In this document: positions 8,974-16,934 of the stretch, piece after piece
Layout: each line of letters starts with the position of its first letter
How positions within the stretch are numbered: the first letter of the stretch is position 1
The notes under the pieces: model-generated
What the model was told of the DNA's origin: nothing
Seen by the model: only the letters and a program-made list of their open reading frames with translations
Databases searched by the model: none
Origin: Conidiobolus incongruus B7586
Lineage: Eukaryota; Entomophthoromycota; Entomophthoromycetes; Entomophthorales; Conidiobolaceae
DNA length: 16,934 nucleotides
Reading direction: 5' to 3'
Assembly: GCA_000697335.1 (NCBI GenBank)
Contig: JNEM01016014.1
Coordinates: 1 to 16,934 of the forward strand
Program-made: the position numbers and the translations under genes

Positions 8974-10469
8974 TTATTCTTTAGCCAAATCAGGCTTCCT
9001 GGCTACAAATTTCACACAATTATAATGATATTGTAAAATAGAATTAAAATTTTTGGTATAGCGACATGTGATACCATCTTCCTCCTAAATAGTATTAATA
9101 AATTAAAATTATAAACTATAAATATTTACTTCTATAATAAATCCTTTCAAGATTATATATGCTTTTGATTCTCAGTAACTCAATTCTAAACTCGGTTCAT
9201 CTTGGTAATTTTCAAAATGATACAGTAGAGAACCTAATAATTGCCAATATATCTAATTGAACTTATAATTAATTGAATTACCTAAATTGATCCATATGCC
9301 ATTAGGCTTCAATAAATTAAAAATAATATCGACGTAATCGCAAATATTTTTGGCAGTATCAATAAAGAAGCAGGTGGCGACACAATCCCAAGATTCTAAT
9401 TATTATTAATTATATATAAATTTATACATCAAATACCTTTGTGATCAGAGTTGAAATCGTAAGCTTCTGTGAAATCGCCAGCACTTATTCAAAAATTGAC
9501 ATTAGGATTCAAATCACTGGGGACGACGTCTGGGATTTCGACGGGCAGGAATTGGTGCTTGGGAGACCAGCGGTTGGAGAATTGGAGTGCGTAGGGATAG
9601 ATTTTGAATTGATTCGATTCTTGAAATTGGTTCAAGATGTAGAATGATGTGGTCAGCATTGGATAGCAGAACTCATTATCCATTATATTATATTATATTA
9701 TATTAATGAATTATTGATAATCATGAAATTTAACTGCCCTCACTACTATATCCTAAATGCCAATTTTAAAATAATATAATTAATCAATGTTTTATGCAAT
9801 TATCATAAGTTTAAAATTACCTAATTTTGCAATATCATAAGCCAATCGACCCAATCCAGCATCTAGGACAAACATTTTAATATATTATATCTCTCTTCAA
9901 CAGACACAGATTCAAACTCCTTCAACAAACTCTAGCAAATTGGCACGTATGCAGTATCTCTCTCAGGTTTGCCAATTGTGGACCAATCTCACATCAACTG
10001 CTTTAAAGTGGTACTCACTTTGTCCATATTCATTTGAGATGGCATTGGACGATCCTCCTAAGCTCTATCAATAACCATTATAACATCACAAAGATGCATG
10101 TGTTGCCATTTTATCCAAAGCCACTTTCAATTCCTCCAACTCATCTTTCCCAAAGAATACCCTTTCACAATTCTCCGTCAACATTTTGAAAAATTGAAAA
10201 TTTACTCTATTACAAATCGCTGCTTGATTTAATTTCTGATATACTTTGGGTTTTAAATTATCAACTTGTAAAGGTTTGTCAATGGTTAAACGGTTGAAAT
10301 CTTCTTGACGTTTTTTGATTTGAGTGAGTTGTTGCATGGCATAAAAATGAAAGGATTGAATAGTTTTGGTGAATACATTAAATTCTTCCAATCTTTCTAT
10401 AGAAATAGCGCTTTCAATTACTTGACTTTGTGGAATTCAGTTAATATTTTTATAATCATCGTCTTCCAT
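8974..10469 (-). pseudogene. CARNMT1: Carnosine N-methyltransferase (CARNMT1) pseudogene
   Basis: CARNMT1 is a SAM-dependent methyltransferase that makes anserine from carnosine and methylates protein histidines. The family is clear: RLEEFNVFTKTIQSFHFYAM at the start, MNMDKVSTTLKQLM-DWS, the SAM-binding FVLDAGLGRLAYDIAKLG (usually PGAGLGRL), the conserved [55 protein letters not shown], and GIWINLGSLLYHFEN near the end. Introns are still visible at 9753-9820, 9396-9436, 9234-9281 and 9085-9129. The gene is broken. TGA codons fall in frame after NIN (10437-10439), within LM-DWS, after NVNF (about 9489) and within SY-ES, and a TAG lies in the middle. There is a frame change just before FVLDAG, the intron before NEFC has lost good splice sites, and the reading frame around 10040-10100 is disturbed. 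The 3' half is well preserved, so inactivation looks recent. The four listed TGA codons could each come from CGA by one C-to-T change. Confidence 0.88.
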
Positions 10470-10585
10470 ATTGTTTTGATTAATTATAATTGGTAATGTC
10501 TTGATTTATTTGTGAATTCAACTACTTTACAATTATTTAATACTTTGATTGTTAGAAATGTATTTGTGGAATTTTTTAGTAATTG

Positions 10586-10593
10586 TTCCCATA
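10586..10593 (+). promoter_or_regulatory. Variant octamer TTCCCATA between two dead genes
   Basis: One base off the shared octamer. It lies 117 bases upstream of the CARNMT1 pseudogene start and 82 bases upstream of the PPT1-copy start, so it could once have served both divergent genes. A hairpin-like pair, ATTCTGA and TCAGAAT, follows at about 10607-10630. Confidence 0.4.
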
Positions 10594-10674
10594 CTAATCA
10601 ATATAAATTCTGATTATTTGTAGTCAGAATTGGGACTGTTAAAAACAATCAAAGAATTAAATAATAATTTATAT

Positions 10675-11968
10675 ATGTTTATTATTGTTACTTTAGTTCA
10701 ACTTTATCATCTGTATCCAGTTGAATACGCATGGTAACTATTAATAGCAACAATATGTTGATATGTTAATATATTTATAATAGTAAATTAGTGGAGTTAG
10801 TGGTACTTTGGCATGGATTGGCGGACGATTGTTGAATCCTAAATAGTAATAAAATAAATAAATATCAAGTAATATTGGTATTAATAGTACATTAATAATG
10901 ATTATTAAGTGACATTTCAAAAATCCTGTAGATGCTCATTTACCAAATATTTTTTTATTCTAGCCCATTGATTAACATTGTATCAGGACAGAGATACATT
11001 GCATTTTGGGAGCATTCAAATAAAATAAATATATTATATTACATTTTATAGGATAATTCATTGTTATTATAGGTTGATGATAATTTGTAAAGTTAGAGAG
11101 AAATTGAAAAACTTTAAAATGGGATTAATGCTTTAGGATTTTCTGAAATAAATTTATTTGATTGAGTATTGAATGGATATTGATTTTTTTATGATGACTT
11201 AAATTTTAGACCTCAAATAGAAAAAAATACTAATTTTTCATATAAAGTTTCCAATTAATTTTGGATCTTGCCTGCCTTTAACTAGAATCAATCAATTCAC
11301 TGGATATTGACTTAAAAATTGTCAAAGAATTGCAAGTGCCTTGGATTGCGACCAGCTCAACTCTGAAACCTCGTGCAAATGAATGCGGTTAATGTTAAGA
11401 GGGGGAGCTTACCCTTACTACATTAAGGAGCATGTATCTCAACCCAATACTTTAAATTTGCTTTCCAACACCAAAATTACTACAAGTATAACAGCTTTTA
11501 CTTTATATTAACAATGAGTTATTTATCGGGAATGTGTCATATACTCAGAATTTGAAGAGATTAAATAAATTAGTAAAATTTGGTAAAGATGATGTCCTTG
11601 TATCTAGGGATTCAAGTGTAATTGGTTCTGTAATATCAATTAATATATTGTGTTTTTATTAGTATGAATTTATCAAAGGTCAAAGCTTTCAAAAATTGAA
11701 CCATTGTGTGAGAGAAAAAGCAACAAAAAAGATTAGATCAAATTCAAATGATTGGATAAGCAAAATAAAATTCATTTCTTATTAATTGTCAATAACCACA
11801 TAGCCATATTCTATGTTTGATATAAAATGATCTTAATATTAATCTATATTTAGATGTTGATCTTTCAGGATTTTTTAATCAATAAGATTTTCTCCTATTT
11901 GCAAATTTTCAATCGTTATTTTATTTACAAGTGAAGATAATCAATAACATTAAATTTAAATTACCCTA
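10675..11968 (+). pseudogene. Degraded second copy of PPT1 with all eight exons
   Basis: All eight exons of the intact PPT1 gene can be matched in order on the opposite strand. Approximate blocks are exon 1 10675-10733, exon 2 10801-10845 (VVLWHG then a lost base in the CCN codons), exon 3 10910-11025, exon 4 11073-11146, exon 5 about 11200-11287, exon 6 11328-11617, exon 7 11663-11800 and exon 8 11854-11968. Introns sit at the same places, so this is a DNA-level duplicate, not a processed copy. Frames are broken many times, and the GFSQ nucleophile region is lost (GFSE-like). Exon 6 keeps MRLMLRGGAYPYYIKEHVSQ against the parent's MRFMLRRGAYSYYVRDHVIQ, and later NLKRLNKLVKFG. The conservative changes V/I, R/K and D/E suggest the copy stayed functional and diverged under selection before dying. 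It faces away from the CARNMT1 pseudogene. Confidence 0.9.
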
Positions 11969-12699
11969 ACTTAAATTTTCATCAATTAATTTTTTTGTTA
12001 AATTTTTAAATTTTGATATATTAATTTTTTTTGAAATAAATTTTATTGAGATTATTGAGAATAATATTATATAAATCTACATATCATTTATCATTATTAT
12101 TTTATTAAAATAATTAGATTTAAATTTTTAGTTTTTATATTATTTTTCATATAAATATTATATATATATATATATTTCTATATTTGCAAATTATTTAATA
12201 TTAGGAGAATTACATTTATATATTTCTAATTTCATCCATTTTTCTTTCTAAAATTATTATCTAGAATACATATCTATATTAATTTTGATCTTGATTGGAT
12301 AAGATATCCATAAGTGAGTTTGACATAACATCAGATATGAAAAAATTTTATAAAAACGTGAGTTGGATTTATAATTATTGCAAAAACTGAAAAAAATTAT
12401 TAACAGCTTAATGAATAATATATGATTAAACATAATGTATTAAATAATATAGAATTTTAATACTAATAGATAATTAATAAAATGTAATGGCGTATAAACA
12501 TAAGTTTGAATAATTTTAATTGGATATAAATAATGAAAAAATTGGTATTTTATTATAAAAACTGTATGTGATAAATACCAGATTTGATGGTTACAGGTCA
12601 TGGCAATTGGTAAATAATGATCTATGAAATATATGGTACAATCAATTATTGACATCATGACGCTTTGGATGTGGATGGTTGTATTTTGTTAAATAAAGT
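11969..12699. other. AT-rich spacer downstream of HMBS
   Basis: Between the end of the PPT1 copy and the HMBS stop. A 72-codon open frame on the minus strand (12440-12658) has hydrophobic, low-complexity composition typical of chance frames in AT-rich DNA, and I do not call it. There is a TA-dinucleotide run near 12163-12175. Nothing else is recognised. Confidence 0.5.
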
Positions 12700-13725
12700 T
12701 TAGTGTTTAATGGCGTTTAGTATTGATGAAGCACCTTGCCCAAGTAGATTGTTAGCAATGTCTTGACCAAGTTTGTCAGCATCTTCCAAGCTATTTACAA
12801 CAATGCTACTTTCGTGCGTCAAAACCTGTGTGCCATCCAATGAAGCGACGAGCCCCTTTAGCGTGAGGGTGGTTTCGCCATTTTCGCTCTGTTGAATAGA
12901 TGAGGTAACACCAATAGGCACACTACAGCCACCCTCTAACGTACGTAACATAGCACGCTCACTCTGACATTGATATTGAGTGAATTTATGGGTTAAGCGA
13001 GTTAAGGCATCGAGAATCTTCCGATCATTCTCCCTGCATTCAATGCCGAGGGCACCTTGTCCTACAGCATACAAGCTGATCTCGGGCGTGAGGATTTGGG
13101 AGATACGTTCGGCCCAGCCCAAGCGTTTGAGACCTGCTACAGCGAGGATAATGGCGGAGAAGGGACCATCTTCAGCATCAAGTTTAGCTATTCTGGTATT
13201 GAGATTGCCTCTCTAAATGATACATTAACAAATTTAACATACATTAGATAGCGATTATCTTACGATGTCCTGAAATTTCAAATGTGGGAAGTGACGTCTC
13301 AACTGAGCGATACGTCTAATACTGCTGGTACCAACGACACTACCCTTAGGTAAATCGTTCAAGGACTTGCCCTTGTTCTTCAAACTCATAACCACAGCAT
13401 CTCTGGGATCTTCGCGCTCTATAATAGCTCCAAGCACCATACCGGGAGGAAGGGTAGTGGGTACGTCTTTCAAACTATGGATAACGATATCGATTTCATT
13501 AGCGGCCAAAGCCACCTCCAACTCCTTAGTGAAGAGTGACTTCTCACCAATTTTAGATAGTGCGACATCGAGGACCTTATCACCAACAGTAGAAATAGGA
13601 GTGATAGGAAATTCGCATTCAGGATAGATTTTTTTAAGTTCGCTACATACAAACTCGGTTTGAACCATAGCTAATCGAGATTTTCTAGAACCTACTCGAA
13701 TTACTTTTAATTCATTTGAAGTCAT
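12700..13725 (-). CDS. HMBS: Porphobilinogen deaminase (hydroxymethylbilane synthase)
   Basis: The enzyme joins four porphobilinogens into hydroxymethylbilane, the third step of heme synthesis, in the cytosol. Two exons, 13264-13725 and 12700-13212, are separated by a 51-base intron (GTAAGA...TTTAG) between QDI and [12 protein letters not shown]. The product is 324 residues, slightly shorter than fungal and human enzymes (about 327-361), with a compact third domain. [12 protein letters not shown] (11-22) binds substrate; HSLKDVPT (83-90) contains the catalytic Asp87, equivalent to E. coli Asp84; [13 protein letters not shown] (132-144) and RGNLNTR (155-161) supply the arginines that hold the growing chain; and [10 protein letters not shown] carries Cys250, which anchors the dipyrromethane cofactor. 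All key residues are present. The ATG at 13725 is the first in frame and gives a normal N-terminus. The octamer lies 136 bases upstream. Confidence 0.97.
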
Positions 13726-13860
13726 CTTTTCTTATTTTAATTTGTAATCTGATGTATCGATCAGTTTTTTAAATAATTATCATTAATTATTTTTGATTGA
13801 TATAATGGAATTGATGATATGATAACTATGATTTTGGATTTTATATTAAATCTTCAAGTT

Positions 13861-13868
13861 TATGGGAT
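13861..13868 (-). promoter_or_regulatory. ATCCCATA promoter motif of HMBS
   Basis: TATGGGAT on the plus strand, 136 bases upstream of the HMBS start, directly joined to the palindrome TTGATCAA (13867-13874). Role inferred from recurrence. Confidence 0.6.
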
Positions 13869-13874
13869 TGATCA

Positions 13875-14500
13875 ATACAATATATATATAAAATCATACA
13901 TTCAAAAAAACTTAAATCATCCCAAACTCTATTACCAGCTGAATAAACATATCAACATTTTTCGAGATTAATAGATAATTTCTCACGGGTAATCCTTACC
14001 ATGCCAACTATAAAAAACATTATTTGATCAATTTCAATCTCTTTAAATCTCAAATTCTTACCTCTTGTAAAAATATCAATATTATAAGTTTTAATTATAA
14101 AGGATAAATTAACCTACTATTAATCTAATGCTTTTCAGTTTAAAATTCAGATATTATTGAGTAGCTTACAGGGACAAATAATGATTAAAAAATTTTAAAT
14201 GTAATAAAGTTTAAAGATTAAAAATTATAGTAAAAATTTTGAATAATATAGTTAAGGTTTGACTTTGGAAAAAAAGAGAATCGATGATATGATTATTAAA
14301 AAGAAGTAACGTGTTTTGAACATTAATAATTAAAACTGATAACAAAATGTCATTTGAATTTTAACTATTTTGAAACTTTTGTCAATTTAAATGATTAAAA
14401 AACATCTTGACAAGTTAGTTAATTTGAAAAATCAAAATTTATAAAAATAATAAATCTCAATAAATATATTGGATATTGATTGATCAATTATTAATGATTT
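13875..14500. other. Spacer with a weak possible intron-bearing remnant
   Basis: Mostly AT-rich spacer upstream of HMBS. On the minus strand, about 13950-14117, there is a stretch that can be read as ITREKLSINLEKC after a 54-base GTAAGA...TATAG segment that looks like the introns of the real genes. I find no start codon or family match, so this may be a small decayed exon or chance. Confidence 0.3.
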
Positions 14501-15081
14501 TTTAATACATTGGCACCTGTCGTATCTTGTTCCTTCAGATAAACTAGAGCAAATAACAAGACCTGAGAACCATCACAAAGTTACACCATTATTCAGCCAC
14601 ACACCCAAAAACCCTAAATACAAATTAAATGTACTGTGGATTCTAGCATAGAAGCCTGATTTATGGTTTTACTAATCAAAACTACACTTCTATAAATTAT
14701 CCTTTCTTACTATCTCCAGAACTTCCAAAAGTAACACCACTATTCTAGCGTGTTATTAAACCTATCCATTTGCTGCATTATAATTTATTCTATTTAGCAT
14801 ACCTCTTATGTTAATAAAACTCAATGTTTTTCAACTTCTTTATATTATTCAACATTGTATAAATTTACACTTTGAATCCCACTCGCTCTAATTTGCTTGA
14901 TTTACAATTAGTTGTGTATAATAGACTCAGCCATATAGTCATTGCAATCCAACTGGTTCTTGTGGCCCCCAATGTTATAGAGCTTATAATCACCTATATA
15001 TCTGTCCATCAAGATGAAATTTTGAAGCTGGCATTGATGTCCATTGCTAATCTTTCTTTAATATTGATTCAACAGTCATAA
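14500..15081 (+). pseudogene. Probable armadillo-repeat gene remnant
   Basis: This stretch is noticeably less AT-rich than its flanks and reads in broken plus-strand frames with an armadillo/HEAT-like rhythm. Three segments resemble ARM repeats: HHKVTPLFSHTPKNPKYKL followed by NVLWILA (about 14570-14645), LPKVTPLF followed by a hydrophobic helix (about 14720-14810), and NVIELIITYISVHQDEILKL followed by ALMSIANLSL (about 14970-15062). At DNA level the first two share AAAGTTACACCATTATTC versus AAAGTAACACCACTATTC, consistent with internal repeats about 150 bases apart. Stops and frame changes separate the pieces, and no start or stop site is secure. Vac8-like and other ARM proteins are possible parents. 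I cannot choose, and the ARM assignment itself is by pattern only. Confidence 0.35.
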
Positions 15082-15333
15082 AAGGGTATTATAAATTAAT
15101 ATTCTTTAATTAAAAAACTTTCAAAAATTGAAGGGTATATATATAATTTCTAGAATACTATTACCTTAAATTTGAAATAATGGGAAATTTTTTAATTTCT
15201 GATTTTTCAAATATATTATTAGTTTGAAATGAATAAATATATACAAAGTTAATAGGAAATTATATATTTTTAATATATATTAGTTTTTTTGATTAAAAAA
15301 TTAACTTTTTAAAATTGGTTGTTTAATTTAATC
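15082..15333. other. AT-rich spacer before the transposon
   Basis: A gene-free AT-rich stretch. The transposon's left inverted repeat should be near its end, but I could not recognise a convincing one. Confidence 0.5.
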
Positions 15334-16350
15334 ATACTTAAACCAAATAGTAATCATCAAAAGTTTTTTATTTTGGTATTAGTAAAACTTAACTATAAAC
15401 CCTCTAAAATTATTTAAAATTTACAAGCAGCTTTTGGTAATAAAGTATTATCTAAATCAACAATTTATTACTAGGTAAATTACTTTAAAGCTAAGAGAAA
15501 AACTATTTAAAACCTACTAAAATTTAAAAAACTAACTTTAATTATTACTCTTTCAATTGTAAATAAAGTGAAAAAATATATTGAAAAACACCTTTTTATT
15601 TTAGCTAGAAAATTATCTAAGTACTTTAATATTAGTTTTACAAGTATTTTATATATTTTAAAGTTTAAACTAAAATTAATAAATAAAAATATAAAATAGG
15701 TACCTTATAATTTAACTAAAGCTTAAAAAAAAGTTAGAGTAGTTATTATTAAATAAAACCTATTGAAATATTACTAGAAGCTTAAACTTTTACAGTAAAT
15801 AATTACAATTGATGAATCTTAAATTTTTATGTATAATCTTTTATTAAACACAAATCAAAATGCTAGATTAAGCTAAATCAACCCCCTCTACAAATCCCTT
15901 TAAATAAATATTTTATTAATAAGCAAATGTTAATTATTGTAATAGATTATAATAGTATATGCTATTCTTATTTAGTTCCTGAAGGAAAATTAATTAATAG
16001 TAAACTATATATTGTTTTTTTAAATAAAAGTATTTTTAATTAGTGTTCTCAATATAATTTAAGAAAACCTATTATTTTACATAATAATTGTAAAATACAT
16101 AAATCTAAAGCTGTAAAAAACTTTCTAATTAAAAATAACTAGAAAAAACTACTACATCTAGTATATTCTTTTAATTATAACTTATGTGATTATAATTGCT
16201 TTAGGTAATTAAAAAACTAGCTTACAAGAAAGAAAATTTCTACAAGAAAATTTAATTGGTTTGTGAAACATTAAATTTTAGTCTTTAATAAAAAGAACTG
16301 TTTTTTAAGTGTTAGAAGTTTATTAAAAGTATAGTAAAAAGTTATTAATA
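15334..16350 (+). mobile_element. Degraded mariner (DD34D) DNA transposon, copy 1
   Basis: A transposase can be followed almost end to end in one frame with one frame change near 15900-15925. The N-terminal HTH region includes NLQAAFGNKVLSKSTIYY. The middle contains VPYNLTKA-KKVRVVI (mariner WVPHxLTxxQKxxRV) and TIDES-IFMYN, whose Asp (15811-15813) is the first catalytic residue. Later parts read YLVPEGKLINSKLY, ILHNNCKIHKSKAVKNFLI and LCDYNCF. The second catalytic Asp is now Asn (16083-16085), and the third is at 16188-16190, leaving 34 residues between them, hence DD34D mariner. Most in-frame stops are TAA or TAG where mariners have Gln or Trp, consistent with CAA-to-TAA and TGG-to-TAG changes. 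The start codon has probably become ATA (15334). Terminal repeats are not recognisable. The element is dead. Confidence 0.85.
15352..15450 (+). repeat. Direct repeat unit, left copy (5' end of mariner copy 1)
   Basis: The stretch from AATCATCAAAAGTTTTTTAT through the ATAAACCCTCTAAAATTAT block recurs with scattered changes at 16755-16855 in the same orientation. It is the N-terminal part of the mariner transposase. Confidence 0.8.
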
Positions 16351-16750
16351 ATAAAAGAAACTATTAAATTTATATTATATATTTATTTTTATATATCATA
16401 TATTCAAATGTTTATTTATTTTTAATTGCAAAAAATTCCCATTATTAAAAATACAAAGTAATATATAAAAAATTTGAATTTTAAATTATCAAATAAATTT
16501 ATATTGAATTATAAAAAAATTTCTTACTTTATTAATTTAAAATAATATTTATTAATTTATCTTTAGTTAAGAAAAAAATGTCAATTTTTTTAATTTTTAA
16601 TCTTTCAATCTTATGATTAGTTTTAAAAATTATTTAAAAAATATACATAGGTAAATTAATATTTACAAATTTTATATACAAGTTTATAATTATTTTTTCA
16701 CTATAATATTATAGTTCAAGAATTTAATTTATAATTTATTTATATTTAAA
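16351..16750. other. AT-rich spacer between two mariner copies
   Basis: An extremely AT-rich stretch with no coding signal. It should contain the right end of copy 1 and the left end of copy 2, but I see no clear inverted repeats or TA target duplications. Confidence 0.5.
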
Positions 16751-16934
16751 TTAAATCATAATGATCAAAAGTTTTTTATTTTAATATTAATAAAATTCAA
16801 CCATAAACCCTTTAAAATTATCTAAGATCTACCAATAGCATAAAAATAATATTTTATTTAAAACTATTATATAACAATAGTTTTGTTATATTAAACCTAA
16901 AACAGGTATTATTTAAAATTTAATAAAATTTATT
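16751..16934 (+). mobile_element. Mariner copy 2, 5' part only (cut by window edge)
   Basis: Reads NDQKFFILILIKFNHKPFKI, matching NHQKFFILVLVKLNYKPSKI of copy 1. After a frame change it continues as NNILFKTII and KPKTGII, matching NKVLSKSTIYY and KAKRKTI. It is more decayed than copy 1, with several stops in a short span. The element runs off the window, so its full length is unknown. Confidence 0.75.

Noticed and set aside
9441-9647. 68-codon plus-strand frame
   Set aside because: Antisense shadow of the well-conserved CARNMT1 exon on the minus strand.
8974-10469. TGA reassigned to a sense codon, which would rescue part of CARNMT1
   Set aside because: VMA7 ends in TGA exactly at the family C-terminus, no intact gene contains an in-frame TGA, and CARNMT1 also has a TAG, frame changes and lost splice sites.
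10675-11968. PPT1 copy as a processed (retroposed) pseudogene
   Set aside because: Intron positions and intron sequence are retained and the promoter region aligns, so the copy was made at DNA level.
12440-12658. 72-codon open frame on the minus strand between HMBS and the PPT1 copy
   Set aside because: Ile/Tyr/Phe-rich composition as expected from AT-rich DNA, no octamer upstream and no family resemblance. Probably a chance frame.
12980-13627. Several plus-strand and minus-strand frames across HMBS
   Set aside because: Shadows of the two HMBS exons; all conserved residues are in the minus-strand spliced frame.
15082-16934. CRISPR-like or satellite array in the AT-rich right end
   Set aside because: The only repeat is the pair of mariner 5' ends; no regular spacing or unit array is present.

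Overview
This is a very AT-rich eukaryotic nuclear window. Its genes carry many tiny GT-AG introns: the 18 I could place are 44 to 64 bases long, mostly with GTAA donors. The gene content (ALG13, V-ATPase subunit F, eIF3m, a PPT1-type thioesterase, a penta-EF-hand protein, a carnosine N-methyltransferase and porphobilinogen deaminase), together with transposon decay that looks like RIP or cytosine deamination, suggests a fungus, perhaps an early-diverging AT-rich lineage. The taxon is an inference; nothing here fixes it. The standard stop code fits: intact genes end in TAA, TAG and TGA.

Layout: 1-1665 is AT-rich with no gene seen. ALG13 (+) runs 1749-2290 and shows one -1 shift at an A-run. 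VMA7 (-, five exons, 2345-2919) converges on it. eIF3m (-, three exons, 3357-4694) and PPT1 (-, eight exons, 5090-6419) follow, then an elongator tRNA-Met (-, 7066-7138) and a penta-EF-hand gene (-, five exons, 7434-8211). From about 8974 to 11968 lie two dead genes head to head: a CARNMT1 pseudogene (-) and a complete, intron-bearing but degraded second copy of PPT1 (+), inverted relative to the intact one. HMBS (-, two exons) is at 12700-13725. From 14500 on the window holds a probable armadillo-repeat gene remnant, then one nearly full-length dead mariner (DD34D) transposon at about 15334-16350 and the start of a second copy that leaves the window.

The genes do not form one pathway. They are housekeeping genes for N-glycosylation, vacuolar acidification, translation, lysosomal depalmitoylation, calcium signalling and heme synthesis. 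What they share is regulatory: an exact octamer, ATCCCATA (or its complement TATGGGAT), lies 76-242 bases upstream of the start codon of all six intact protein genes, and I found it nowhere else in the window. A one-base variant sits between the two head-to-head dead genes. This candidate core-promoter or factor-binding element is the most interesting signal here. Other notable points are the -1 slippery heptamer in ALG13, C-to-T style decay in the transposon and in CARNMT1, and PPT1 intron 2, which is better preserved between the two PPT1 copies than their exons.
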